Assembly (NCBI GenBank): GCA_029747015.1
Contig: JAKOGI010000570.1
Coordinates: 322,501 to 386,500 of the forward strand
Direction of reading: 5' to 3'
From: Carnegiea gigantea
Taxonomy: Eukaryota; Streptophyta; Magnoliopsida; Caryophyllales; Cactaceae
Length of the DNA stretch: 64,000 nucleotides
Below, piece by piece: positions 23,544-34,476 of this stretch. Under the pieces are notes generated by a model. The model did no database searches. It had not been told where the DNA came from and saw only the letters and a program-made list of their open reading frames with translations. Positions within the stretch are counted from its first letter, which is position 1. Each line of letters begins with the position of its first letter. The position numbers were made by a program, and so were the translations under genes.

Positions 23544-23899
23544 CATGCACTTCTAGTATGAGTAGTCCCTATTGCACACCTAGTACCAATATGATTCAGT
23601 TTCATTATGCCCACTACTTGAGCGTTAGGGCTATTGCCTGTGTAACGAGGTTAATCACAAGCTTATGACATTTCGATATGTCTAACAATAAATCAAGAAC
23701 ATTTAATAAAACAAACATCTATCTTTATTACATAAATGCTCATTATAAGAGAAATGTATAAGTTACATAACAAGATTCATCCAAAAACCTAACCTGTACG
23801 GAGTCCTAGACTCAACACATGAGTTTTAAAAGCATTTCTACGAATTGCTTAGTTAACGGATTAGTAATCATTTTTTTTAGTGGAGACATACTTCATAGC
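23544..23899 (-). other. 3' flank of copia-B-like RNase H
   Basis: Read on the - strand this follows the RNase H remnant and has no conserved domain. It is probably the element's 3' untranslated region. Confidence 0.45.
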
Positions 23900-24786
23900 G
23901 ACCTCATTTGCCTTTATGGTACTTCGCACAAAGTGATAATGCCCCTTGATGTGCTTGGTCGTCCGACGAAACTTCGGATCCTTAGAGAAATTGGATGACA
24001 ATTGTGCTGTGGCATAACATCTCAAGAGGATCATCGACTCTAGGAGTAAGATTAAGATCCTAAATAAAACTCCTTAGCCACATTGCCTATCGCATGGCAA
24101 GGCTACATGCAACACACTTTTTCTTCATAGTCGATAGACTCATCCAGGTCATTACCCCAATAGACATCTGAGTATCTTCTCAATTTAAGCTCCCATCCTT
24201 GATCGCAAAATACTAAGTCAGTTGTACCATTAAGGTAGCGCATGATTATCTGTACAGCTTGCCAATAAGCAAGTTTTGGGTTACTTTGGTAACGACTTAC
24301 TAAACCAACTGCAATGCAAGTATCAGACCATGTACATAACATTGTGTAAATGACAGTAGCGTAAGGGACGTTATTCATTGCCTCCTTTTCATCATTTGTT
24401 TTAGGGCATCGGTTAAGACTCAAGGTTTGACCATTCTCAACTGGCGTCTTTACGGGGTTGGAATTATGCATCCGAAATCGTTCTAAGACGTTTTTGATAA
24501 ATGTTTTCTGGCGCATATCTAAGAGCTTCTTAGGACTGTTTCTAATTATTTACACACCTAGGACATACTTAGCTTCACTTATGTCCTTCATCTCAAAGAC
24601 ATAGGATAGCCACTTCTTAGTAGTTTCGATCATCTCCAAGTTGTTCCCAATCACCAATATGTCATCAATGTACAGGGTAAGAAACATAATCCCCCCAATT
24701 GCATTTTTGACATACACCAAATGGTCCTCTGTAATCATGGATAAGCCAAACATAATCCCCCAGTTGCTTTTTTGATATACACACAA
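23900..24786 (-). pseudogene. Copia-B-like reverse transcriptase C-terminus and RNase H remnant
   Basis: On the - strand, 24786-24550 gives FLTLYIDDILVIGNNLEMIE (the catalytic box has I-D-D) and WLSYVFEMKDISEAKYVLGV, matching copia B at 12370-12510. Residues at 24516-24103 continue with QKTFIKNVLERFRMHNSNPV, the YATVIYTMLCT block and RRYSDVYWGNDLDES, the start of RNase H. A short internal duplication (VYQK..WGIMF / VYVK..GGIMF, 24691-24786) disrupts the sequence before the catalytic box. Stops separate the pieces; RNase H C-terminal traces reach about 23900. Confidence 0.8.
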
Positions 24787-25173
24787 TATTCTTAGTACTC
24801 CCCCTCAAGATGGAGTATGAGGATCAATCATATACATCTTGCCCTTAAGATACACAAATTGCTTCTTACTAAGAGCCTTGATGAAAATATCATTACGTTG
24901 CTGCTGAGAGGGTAGATAAGCAACTACAAGATCTCCAGACTCCAATGACTCACACACAAAATGACAATCAACCTCAATGTATTTCATTCTTTCATGAAAC
25001 ACTGAATTCTTAGCTATATGAACTGCTGCTTGACTAAATTAATACAGATGCATAGGCATGCTAAGAAACACCCTAAAGATCTCAAATAGTTTTTCAACCA
25101 AACCAACTTACTGGTAGTAGCTGCCATAGATTGATATTTAGCTTTAGCTAAAGAGCGAAAAATTATTGGTTGT
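24787..25173 (-). pseudogene. Copia A RNase H C-terminus (detached end of the right copy)
   Basis: The - strand frame 25002-24805 reads HERMKYIEVDCHFVCESLES and DIFIKALSKKQFVYLKGKMY, matching the left copy at 5655-5810. Upstream on the same strand, 25173-25014 carries FRSLAKAKYQSMAATTSKLV, the matching RNase H block. The rest of the gene is 20 kb away at 45051 onward, separated by the LARD-like insertion. The element's 3' end (gggggagtactaagaatatt) breaks at about 24787 against copia-B-like sequence, with no 3' LTR. Confidence 0.85.
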
Positions 25174-25188
25174 TGTAATAGCCCAACC
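25174..25188 (+). repeat. First 15 bp of the LARD-like 5' LTR, cut off by the gypsy insertion
   Basis: TGTAATAGCCCAACC matches the first bases of the 3' LTR (TGTAATAGCCCGACC at 40275). The remainder of this LTR resumes at 32054 after the gypsy element; CAACC at 25184-25188 is one half of the gypsy target duplication. Confidence 0.85.
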
Positions 25189-26321
25189 TGATGTATATAG
25201 GAGCACCCAAATGACCAAGCAAGGCTAGGTTTGTGTTTTTGTATTTGCGAAAACAAGGAAAGGATAGGATAGTTCAAGAACTCGACAAGAGATAATCCAA
25301 ATGGAGCCACTCAAGCCAAAGACTTAGGCAATCCCTTAACTCAACTAGGATACAGAAGTTAATCACCACCTAATTGAGAAAGAGGGACCTAGAGCACCAC
25401 TTGAGAATGCCATAACTCAAGATATAGAACTAGGTTTTAGAAAAGAAGTGAATGAACACTCAATGCTTGAACTTGCTTTTGTATTTCTTCAATTAGATGA
25501 TGCGAAACAACTTGGTGCTAGGCCTTTATATAGAGTAGGCCATGTACATGAAAAGATACAAGCTTTCAAATGAAAAGGCATGAAAGAAAAGTAAGCAAAT
25601 ACATGTAACTAGCTGCACACGGTTTTGGAGTGAAGAGGTGTGTCTCTTGGAGTGTCTTGAGTGAAATGGACCTTAGTAGCCATGACATGCATGTACCCTC
25701 TTGTTCATACACATTTTGGACTTGTGAGAGAAGGGGGGAATGTAGATTGGAAGGGGAAGGATGCAGCAAAGGGCTGAAGAGACCAAATACATAGGCTTCA
25801 TGCGTTTTGCTATTAATGCGTTCACACTTGCAGCTTAGCCAGATTCAAATGGGCATATCTCTCTGGTTTGTGATCCAAATTTGATGGTTCTTGATTCCCT
25901 GGAAAGCTGGAAGAGTCTAGTTTCTACAGAAAGTGGGTTCATTGTATTTGGATCAGCCGTTTAAAAGTTATGTGCTAAAGAGTGATGACTGCCCAAAGCT
26001 AGATTGCATTTCGGCACTTTATATTGTGGGCTAAAGATGACCAACCAAATGGACTCCAAATAATGTGTGGTTGGTCTTGTTGGAAAGCCTATTCTTTAAG
26101 ATTGAATAAGGGGAAGGCCTTCATGAGAATTGCCCATTATTTCTTACTGCAACAGACTTACAAAACTGGGCCTTTGCATGGATGAGCTAGGCGCTAGAAG
26201 GGGGTTGAACTCCACAGCTTTTCTAAACATAAGTGCAATCTCCTTGACCTCCTTAGGTTTCTTTTAAGCTTCTTTGAGCTCACTAGTAGTAGTAGAGGTT
26301 TGGGCAAGATGGTCTCCATCA
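25189..26321 (-). repeat. Gypsy 3' LTR
   Basis: It reads TGATGTATATAGGAGC at 25189 on the + strand and ...GGTCTCCATCA at 26321, so on the coding strand it opens TGATGGAGACC and closes ATACATCA. It matches 30917-32048 along its length with scattered substitutions. The last 58 bp next to the interior are still part of the pol frame (stop at 26264-26266). Confidence 0.93.
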
Positions 26322-27361
26322 TTCTCCCTGACTAGATGGGAGTTTGACCTCAAACTCGGAAGCTCGTCATCTTCATCAAAGTATGGGCTGAGGTCGGCCA
26401 CAGTGAAGGTGGCGGAGACGCCATAATCACCAGGAAGGTTAACTTTATAGGCATTAGGACCAACCTTCTCTATGATCTCAAATGGGCCATCAGACCTTGG
26501 CACGAGCTTGGACTTGCGTTTGGAAGGAAATCTTTCCTTCCTCAAATGGATCCACACTAGGTCTCCTGGTTGGAAGTGGACCTCTTTCTTGTGCTTATTG
26601 GCGTGTTACATAGCTCTTGCATTGGACTTGGCAATATTCTCGCGCACTTGAGCATGCAAGTCTTGGATTTCTGTAGCTCTCTTTTTGGCCTCCCAACTAA
26701 ATTTGGTGGGAGTTGGAAGGGGAATGAGATCAATTAGGCTCCTTGGATTTTGCCCATATACCACTTGAAATGGAGAGAGGTGAATTGTCTTACTTAAGCT
26801 CGATTGAAGGCAAACTCCGCATGGGCTAGCATCTCATCCCAACTCTTGATGTTCTTCTTGACAAGGACTCGAAGCAACGTGCCCAAAGTCCTATTAGTAA
26901 CCTCCGTTTGCCCATCGGTTTGGGGATAACAAGTGGTGCTGAATTTTAGTTGAGTTCCCATCTTCCTCCGTAAGGTAAGCAAAAAATGGCTAAGGAACTT
27001 GCTATCTCAATCGGACACCATACTCTTGGGGATGCCATGAAGCCTCACAATCTCTGTAAAATAGAGGTTGGCAATATAAGAAGCATCATTGGTGGCATGG
27101 CATGGGATGAAGTGTGCCATTTTAGAAAACCGGTCTACCACCACCATAATTGAGTCTTTGTTTCGTTGGGTCCTAGGTAACCCCATGATGAAGTCTAGGC
27201 TTATATCCTCCCAAGGAGCTTGAGGTATGGGAAGAGGGGAGTACAAGCCTTGAGGTAGGACATGACTTTTGGCCATTTGACAAGTTGAGCATCTTTTTAC
27301 AAAGTGCTCCACATCTTTGGACATGTGTGGCTAATAATAGTGCTCTTTGAGCATAGCACAT
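26264..27361 (-). pseudogene. Gypsy integrase, disrupted
   Basis: The - strand shows, in order: a zinc-binding end ([15 protein letters not shown] near 27290), the catalytic core with its first Asp in [11 protein letters not shown] (near 27200), the second in PKSMVSD (27009) and the Glu in [15 protein letters not shown] (near 26910), then a C-terminal part with FPSKRKSKLVPRSDGPFEII and GVSATFTVADLSPY (26530-26390). It would insert element DNA into the genome. Breaks: TAG before the zinc motif (about 27331), TGA right after the second Asp (27006), a frameshift near 26794 and TAA near 26607. The frame ends inside the 3' LTR. Confidence 0.9.
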
Positions 27362-27386
27362 GTTTTCTCAACCTCAAAATGCCCAG

Positions 27387-28106
27387 CTAGAGCTCCTCTA
27401 TGAAGCTCTTGAATGAGAAGTTCCCGAAATTCACATTTTGGAATGCAAAGCCGAGATCCTTTGAATAAGAATCCTTCCTCCAAGTGAAATAGTCCATAAG
27501 CGTGTTTGGAACACTTCTCATGGATTTCTTTGAAATCCTCATCAGATTGGTAATTTCTTTCACAATTTCGAATCCAAGGACTTTTGTACTCAAGGTGGAG
27601 AGTAATAAGTACCTCAGGGAGAGTGCATCGGCTCCTTTGTTTAGCTTGCCGGCCTTATGTTGAATGATGAAGTGGAATGACTGGAGGTATTCAACCCACT
27701 TAGCATGCCTCGGGTTGAGCTTGTATTGTCCTTGAATGTACTTTAAGGCCTCATGGTTGGAATGTAGGATAAACTCTCCTCCTACTAGATAGTGGCGCCA
27801 ATACTCCAATGCCCGGATGATGGCATAAAACTCCTTGTCATATGTGGAGTATTTCCTCTTGGCTTCATTTAGCTTTTCACTAAAGAAAGCTATGGGCCTC
27901 TTCTTTTGGGATAAAACGGCACCAATCCCAACTCCGGAAGCATCACACTCCACTTCGAAGATCTTGGAAAAATTGGGTAAGGCTAGAATGGGTGCGCTTG
28001 TGAGCCTCCTCTTGATCTCTTCAAAGGCAATTTGTGCTTGGTCGGTCCATACAAAGTCCTTGCTTTTTAGCACCTCGGTCATAGGAGCAACTATGGTGCT
28101 AAAGTC
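27387..28106 (-). pseudogene. Gypsy RNase H and linker, disrupted
   Basis: The - strand frame 28082-27387 covers the end of the RT thumb and RNase H: VECDASGVGIGAVLSQ (first catalytic Asp), SEKLNEAKRKYSTYDKEFYA (Glu) and LHSNHEALKYI. In the last motif the usual Asp of H-S-D-H-E is Asn, which should cripple RNase H. It would degrade the RNA template during reverse transcription. A TGA at about 28107 separates it from RT; a frameshift near 27425 leads into integrase, whose downstream peptide continues in another frame. Confidence 0.88.
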
Positions 28107-28928
28107 TCATACAAATCTTCTATAAAATGATGCTGGGCCATGAAAGCTCCTTACTTGGTGAATAGAGGTAGGCACCGGCCACTCTTGAATTGCTTTGATT
28201 TTGCTCTCATCGACGTGAATGCCTTGGGCTGAGACAACATAGCCCAGAAATATGACTTGGGAAGTGAAAAAGTGGCACTTCTCAAGATTCCCATAAAGCT
28301 TCTCTTGAGATAGAATATTCAAGACTTGATATAGATGATGGGCATGTTCTTCTTCACTTTTGCTATATATCAAAATGTCGTCAAAGTAGACAACAACACA
28401 TGTGCCAATGAGGGGCTTTAGAACTTGGTTCATAAGCCTCATGAAAGTGCTTGGAGCATTAGTCAAACCCAATGGCATGACAAGCCACTCATATAAGTCT
28501 CCCTTGGTTTTGAAGGCGGTCTTCCATTCATCCCCTTCAAATATACGTATTTGATAATAGCCACTTCTAAGATCAATCTTAGAAAAGATAGTGGCTCCAT
28601 GAAGTTCATCTAGTAAGTCCTCCAATCTTGGGATAGGATAGCGGTACTTGATGGTAATCTTGTTGATGGCTTGACTATCCACACACATTCTCATACTCCC
28701 ATCCTTTTTTGGCACAAGTAAGGCCGGGACAGCACAAGGACTTAGGCTCTCTCTAATCAATCCCTTGGACAAAAGATCATCCGCTTGTCTTTGGATCTCT
28801 TGGGTCTCTTGAGGGGTCATTCGGTATGCCAGCTTATTAGGAAGAGTAGAGCCAGGGATGAGGTCTATTTTATGTTGGATGGATCTTTGTGGGGGGAAGG
28901 CCATGGGGAATTTCTTGTGGGAAGACAT
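28107..28928 (-). pseudogene. Gypsy reverse transcriptase, nearly complete frame
   Basis: A 270-codon - strand frame carries all main RT blocks: [53 protein letters not shown] (first Asp), [17 protein letters not shown], and the catalytic [17 protein letters not shown] near 28380, with YFDD intact. It would copy element RNA to DNA. A frameshift around 28870-28928 separates it from the protease frame, and a CGA-to-TGA type stop at 28107 ends it just before RNase H. This is the best-preserved enzyme segment in the window apart from the SIRE RT. Confidence 0.92.
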
Positions 28929-29664
28929 GTTGAAAGGTTTGGAGGAGTGGGGAGAGTAAGGGGTGAGCGTAGGTAGTAGGTTCCGGCTCGGTTTGTAATA
29001 GGATCAAGTCCTTAAAGGGTTCATATTCATGATGTTGGGACTTGAGGAGGGTGGTGAGAAAGACATCCATGTGAGGGTTGTCTTTGGGTTTAGGGGAGTG
29101 GGTGGCTTTGAGAGGGGTCAAGGTGATCTTCTTGTGGTCTTTATGGAAGGTGTAAGTGTTCAACCGGCCATCATGGATGACACTTCTATCAAAGAGCCAT
29201 GGTATACCCAAAAGGATGTGACAAGCATCCATGGGCACTATGTCACACCAAATTTCATCTCTATAATTTTTGCCAATGGAAATAGGGATGAGGCAACGGG
29301 AAGATATTTGCATGCCCTTACCTTGATTAAGCCATTGGATGGTGTAGGGCTTGGGATAAGGTGTGGCTTTGAGCTTGAGTTTATCCACCATGGTCTTAGA
29401 GGCGACGTTGGCACAACTTCCACCGGCGATGATGAGTGAACAAACCTTCCCTTCAACAGTGCACCTTATGTGAAAAATAGCCTCTCTTTGCTCTAAATTG
29501 TCTTGGGTAGCAAAGCCACTTAAGGCTCTCCTAATCACCAACAATTCTCCTTCGCCAGGGCCTTCTTCAACTTCTTCAACATTTCCGGCCAAGTACTCTT
29601 CGGATCCTTCTTCTTCTTCTTCATGTGGCTCCTCAAAGGAAGCTTGATACTCAACAAGGGACAC
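28870..29664 (-). pseudogene. Gypsy protease and linker, catalytic Asp replaced
   Basis: The - strand frame starts with the gag end (RIVSLVEYQASFEEPHEEEE, acidic) and continues to the retropepsin domain: IRCTVEGKVCSLIIAGGSCA and DIVPMDACHILLGIPWLFDR. In this gypsy group the active site is normally IIDGGS; here Ala replaces the Asp, which would abolish cleavage of Gag-Pol. The linker to RT ([14 protein letters not shown]) follows, then a frameshift. The overlapping + strand open frame at 29029-29439 is a shadow. Confidence 0.88.
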
Positions 29665-29683
29665 TATTCTTTTGTTAGGACAT

Positions 29684-30625
29684 TCAGAAGCTTAGGAAGC
29701 ACCGGATTTTGTCTTTTGGTTTTGAAGGCAATTTTGTGGAGGGTATAGGGGTGGTAGGAGGGGTCTTTCTGGGTTGTGAGGAGGTTTGAGGTTTTGGAGG
29801 GAAGTAAGGGGGTTTTTGAGAGGTGAAAGGACGAGGAGTGGGTTTAGATACGGCTCCCTTACCTTTGGCCTTCTTTTGTTGTTCCACTTTATAGGATAGA
29901 GAGCTTAAATCATCTAGTGAAGTGTAAGGGTGTAATTCGATCACATGAGCAATGGATTCGTCCAAACCACTTAAGTATCTTACCATGGTTTGGGCATCAT
30001 CCTCCCTTAGGTCACACTTGAGTAGGAGTTGTTCAAACTCCCTAGTGTATTCCTCCACATTTTTAGACCCTTGCTTCAAGTGATGGAGTTTATAATAGTT
30101 GTCTTGGATGTAGTGTAAGGGAAGAAATTTGGATTTGAGCTTGTCTTTCATCTTAGCCCATGTTCTTATTTTCCCTTTCCCGTTTCTTGCTCTTTTTGCC
30201 ACAAGATTAGCCCACCAAATGGATGCATATTTACGAAGTTTGAGGGCTACAAGCTTTACCTTCTTATCCTCGGCAATGTCTTTGTACTCAAAGACTCTTT
30301 CTACGGTTTGAAGCCAATCTAGGAAATGGTCCGGGTCTAATTGGCCTTCAAATTCTGGAATGTCAAGTCGGAAATCTCCAAGGCTACCTCTATGCTTTCG
30401 TTGAGTTCTTCTAGGAGTATCCTCCTCACCTGAGTTGGCATGGTAGCTCTTTTCTTCTCTTTCGGATTCATCCGAGTCAATACGAGTGCGTGAGTGGGAA
30501 GGGCTTCGATTCCATCTCCTCTTTTCCTCCAAGAGTTGGCCAAGTTGAGTTCTAAGATACTTCACTTAGGCTTCCAACTCTGCTACTTGTTCGTTCATTT
30601 GCTCTTGGGAACGGCTAAAAGACAT
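29684..30625 (-). pseudogene. Gypsy gag, stop near codon 20 and zinc knuckle deleted
   Basis: Start ATG is the complement of 30623-30625 (MSFSRSQEQMNEQVAELEA), followed by a TAA at 30566-30568. The frame then stays open to 29684. A retrotrans_gag domain is clear: FRLDIPEFEGQLDPDHFLDW, KLVALKLRKYASIWW and YNKLHHLKQGSKNVEEYTRE-type sequence. It assembles the capsid in the cytoplasm. At the C-terminus the zinc knuckle is reduced to its first Cys (KDKIRCF) and its last (ECPNKR), joined out of frame, so RNA-binding CCHC is lost. Domain length otherwise looks normal. Confidence 0.9.
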
Positions 30626-30916
30626 TTTTGTAAGGTGTTTAGAGTAGAAGAAAGGCTGTTTTAGGGAGAAATGGGGTGGCACGGTCAGGTGGTAGGAACG
30701 GGGTGACCGTGCTTGAGTGCTGGTACGCAAAAAGCTAGAAAAGGCTGAGGCACGGTCGTGCTGTACCACATGGGGTGGCCGTGCCAAGGTTCTGTCCGCC
30801 GGAACTGTAGGTTTTGCACGGTTTTGCTGATTGTCGATTGTTTTGTGTTTTTGGTTAGGGAATGTGTTTGGGATAAAAAAACTTGGTCAAAGGGCAACCT
30901 TAGGTCTGATACTAAA
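30626..30916 (-). other. Gypsy 5' leader with GC-rich patch and primer site
   Basis: Next to the LTR, the - strand reads TAGTATCAGACC (complement of 30904-30915), a two-mismatch version of the tRNA-Met primer site TGGTATCAGAGC. The leader contains a GC-rich patch (30675-30790) with cacggtcgtgc-type motifs; the 12-mer gcacggtcgtgc at 30750-30761 also occurs at 17022-17033 in the solo-LTR-like element. The open frame 30566-30787 reads through this leader and is not a separate gene. Confidence 0.7.
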
Positions 30917-32048
30917 TGATGTATATAGGAGCACCCAAATGACCAAGCAAGGCTAGGTTCGTGTTTTTGTATTTGCGAAAACAAGGAAAGGATAGGATAG
31001 TTCAAGAACTCGACAAGAGATAATCCAAATGGAGCCACTCAAGCCAAGGACTTGGGCAATCCCTTAACTCAACTAGGATACAGAAGTTAACCACCACCTA
31101 ATTGAGAAAGAGGGACCTAGAACACCACTTGAGAATGCCACAACTCAAGATATAGAACTAAGTTTTAGAAAAGAAGTGAATGAACACTCAATGCTTGAAC
31201 TTACTTTTGTATTTCTTCAATTGGATGATGCGAAACAACTTGGTGCTAGGCCTTTATATAGAGTAGGCTGTGTACATGAAAAGATACAAGCTTTCAAATG
31301 AAAAGGTATGAGAGAAAAGCAAGCAAATACATGTAACTAGCTGCACACGGTTTTGGAGTGAAGAGGTGTGTCTCTTGGAGTGTCTTGAGTGGAATGCACC
31401 TTAGTAGCCATGACATGCATGTACCCTCTTGTTCGCACACATTTTGGACTTGTGAGAGAAGGGGGGAATGCAGCTTGGAAGGGGAAGGATGCAGTAAAGG
31501 GCCGAAGAGACCAAATACATAGGCTTCACCCGTTTTGCTATTAATGCGTTCACATTTGCAGCTTAGCCAGATTCAAATGGGCATATCTCTCTGGTTTGTT
31601 ATCCAAATTCGATGATTCTTGATTCCCTAGAAAGCTGGAAGAGTCTAGTTTCTAAGGGAAGTATTTCATTGCATTTGGATCAGCCGTTTAAAATTTATGG
31701 GCCGAAGAGTGATGACTGCCCAAAACTAGACTGCATTTCGGCACTTTATTTTGTGGGCTAAAGATGACTAACCAAATGGACTCCAAATAATGCGTGGTTG
31801 GTCTTGTTGGAAAGCTTATTCCTTAAGCTTGAATAAGGGGAAGGCCTTCATGAGAATTGCCCATTATTTCTTGCTACAACAGACTTACAAAACTGGGCCT
31901 TTGCATAGATGAGCTAGGCGCTAGAAGGGGGTTGAACTCCATGGCTTTTCTGAACATAAGCGCAATCTCCTTGACCTCCTTAGGTTTCTTTTGAACTTCT
32001 TTGAGCTCACTAGCAGTAGTAGAGGTTTGGGCAAGATGGTCTCCATCA
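30917..32048 (-). repeat. Gypsy 5' LTR
   Basis: Starts TGATGTATATAGGAGC on the + strand and ends GGTCTCCATCA, 1132 bp, matching 25189-26321. The CAACC target duplication follows immediately (32049-32053). A - strand TATA-like ctatataaagg (complement of 31251-31261) is the likely promoter. Confidence 0.93.
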
Positions 32049-32485
32049 CAACCCTAAATCACGTTTATTTATTTAATTAAGCCATGTTATTAATTTTTCA
32101 CGTTTATTTATCCCATTTAACCATCCAAGTTGAGAAAATTCATTTTGGGCCTCATTTTGCAATTCAAGTTTCATTTATTGTAATAATTTTGAATGAATCG
32201 ATATTAGGCCCCGGTAATATAATTAGGTGATAAATTATTTTTCATAATGTCACAAAAAATTAATTTTTAACCATGCAAAAATTTGGGCCCAAATTCATTA
32301 AGTTTGGCCTAATTCATTTGGGTCCGAATTCCAGCTCGATTCATTTTGGGCTCAAATTGCGGCATGAAAATTTTGATGCAATTAAATTAAGTTAATCACC
32401 ATCATTTGCACTAAATTTTGATTAACAAAAAGCTACTTTTTCAAGCTTAAATATCAGCCAAGAGAGAGAGATAAGCTCTAGGAAA

Positions 32486-32491
<6 letters not shown>

Positions 32492-32541
<50 letters not shown>
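32492..32541. repeat. (TA)n microsatellite present only in the 5' LTR
   Basis: About 24 TA units follow an A run. The 3' LTR at the same place has only aaaaatatatcaacc (about 40775), so the expansion arose after insertion. Confidence 0.95.
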
Positions 32542-32543
<2 letters not shown>

Positions 32544-34232
32544 ACCAAGCTCTTCTTCTTCTCCTTCTCTTCTTTTCCCCCAATGACAGCCCCTGCTGTG
32601 GCTACTATTGCTGCTGCTGCAGGCTCTGCTAGTCGTCGGCCACTAGCTCACCACCACAGTCACTGGCTACCACCCCTCCTAACTCCTCCAACATCAAACA
32701 TCATCTCCATCTTTTAGTATCCAAGCTCAAAGTGAGTGAAATCCTATTTCTATCTTGATGTATTTTTGAGTTTTATTGATTGGTTAAGTTATAGATTATG
32801 TTCATATGAACCAAGTATGGTTATTATGCAATTTTTATTGAGTTTAGTGATGTTTAAAGTTGTGAGTAATGAATTGGAAGTGTGATTAAATAAGTTAAAT
32901 CATGGAAGTTGAATCCAAGCTTGCTTGTTTCATTTGTTGTGACTTTGATATGGGTTACATATAAGAGGCCTTAAATGATATTTTTATATCTGATTGTGGT
33001 GATTTGGAATTATTTCAAGTGAGGATTTATGTGAACAAAGAGGAGAAAGCAAAAATAGTGAAGGCAGAAAATGACAGAAAATGGGGGTGAATTTAGGATT
33101 AAACTGGTAATGATCAACTCATTAAAAACTTATGATTTTTAGTGTATAGATAGATCAGTGTGTTAGTTTTCAAATTCCTTTTGAATCGCCTTAATCTGAG
33201 TTCTGTGGACAAAGTTATGGCTGTTTTGCTAGAACTGCGCAGGTTCAACCAAAAACTGTCACACTTGTGTTCTACTCCCATTTTGGAAATCCTATTATGG
33301 GAATCATGTTTTGTATTGTAAATAAAGGTTTTTTGAGACTTCTTAATCTTTCCATATTAGGATTTTAGGTCTCCATTTGAGGTCAAGGGGGAAAGTTATG
33401 AATTTTTGAAATGAATTGACCTACTTTGGTGCAAATTAGGCTGTTATTGCAATTTCTGTGCAGCGTATACTTAAAGGAAAATTCTGACAATTTTACTGTA
33501 GATTTTTCATATTATTCTCAAATTTTCTATAAGATTTCATGAATTTTGGTTGAGTATTTTGAGTTTGGTGATTTTTGAAAGCATTTTGAGTAATTGTGTA
33601 AGGAGCAATAATAAAGATCAAGTGAGATTCATCATGCACTCATTTTGTGTATTTTGGGCCAAATAAGATTATTTAAGAGGGAAATGAATATTCATGGACT
33701 TTCATGGAACTTGTACCTCGATTAATGAGAAAGAAGAAGACAAGTATACAATTTGGGAGTTTATTTATGAGCTTTGAATCAATTATGAATTTTACAAAGA
33801 AAGTATCAAGTTTAGTGAGCTTAATAGCTTCTATTGAGTTCAATTACTCATTGAGGTGGAATTCTATATCTAATGGATTTATAAGTAAAATATGAAAAGT
33901 GGGGAGAATTTTTAACTCAGAAAACATATTTATCAGACCAAGTTATTGTAATTTATGTTATTTTGAACCAAGATGTATCCCTTTTGGCTTCAAACCACTA
34001 TTACTTACTCAATTCAGAATGTATCAAACGTATTTATCAAGCCAATCTAGTGTATTCACTGTTATCTTGAACCAAGCTATACATCAGCGAGTGTTAAACT
34101 CGTATCAGCAATCTATTTCAGAAAAGGCCAAAACTACTCTCTCATTTGTCACCATCAATGCCTTTTCTTTTGTAATCTCATTTATCTCATTATGGTCTAT
34201 TTTACTTTCATTTACTTTATATCAGATTTAAT

Positions 34233-34476
34233 TAGAGCTGGAAAATAGATCGGGTCGGGTCGACCCATTTAATAAACAGGTTAATTTTGTGTCGGTGTTA
34301 AAAATAGTCTAGATTTACCTTAAATTGAAAAATAATATATTTTCATGCTAAAGCGTCTAATCGTGTCGACTTCGGATCAAAATCGATTCGATTCGGGTCG
34401 GGTTCCGATTTTTCTCAGTAACTTCAGGTTGGGTTCGTGTCGTTTTATTGTGTCGGGTCAGACATTTCCAACTCTA
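34233..34476. mobile_element. 244-bp hAT MITE in the LARD-like 5' LTR
   Basis: Ends TAGAGCTGGAAA and TTTCCAACTCTA are inverted repeats (11 of 12). The 8-mer gatttaat flanks it on both sides (34225-34232, 34477-34484), a perfect 8-bp duplication as expected for hAT. The 3' LTR lacks it and shows a single gatttaat (about 42467). The interior repeats cgggtcgggt-type motifs. Confidence 0.93.

Larger units (their letters stand above)
15091..24786 (-). mobile_element. Copia-B-like element, 3' part, split by three insertions
   Basis: Read on the - strand this runs: reverse transcriptase (from 24786), RNase H (to about 23900), a 3' untranslated segment, a likely polypurine stretch (aagtgggag, complement of 17396-17404) and an LTR ending TTTTTCCAACA at 15091, the same ending as the copia B LTR. 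It is cut by the hAT-like element (21676-23535), the CACTA element (17480-21540) and a solo-LTR-like insertion (15837-about 17315). Its 5' half is missing; at 24786 it abuts copia A sequence. Confidence 0.65.
25189..32048 (-). mobile_element. Ty3/gypsy retrotransposon, 6.86 kb, nested in the LARD-like LTR
   Basis: Two near-identical LTRs (25189-26321 and 30917-32048) flank gag and pol in the order protease, reverse transcriptase, RNase H, integrase, which defines gypsy. A perfect 5-bp target duplication CAACC (25184-25188, 32049-32053) shows a clean insertion. LTRs differ by only scattered substitutions in the stretches compared, so this is one of the younger insertions here. All frames nevertheless carry stops or shifts. 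No chromodomain was recognised at the integrase C-terminus, so the sublineage is left open. Confidence 0.93.

Noticed and set aside
27835..28125. 96-codon + strand frame opposite gypsy RNase H
   Set aside because: Antisense shadow of a recognised domain.
29029..29439. 136-codon + strand frame opposite the gypsy protease
   Set aside because: Shadow of the real minus-strand frame, which carries recognised protease sequence.
33704..34231. Two consecutive open frames in the LARD-like 5' LTR
   Set aside because: Only a shifted, shorter relative (42261-42473) is open in the sister LTR, and no domain is visible; LTR sequence rather than a gene.
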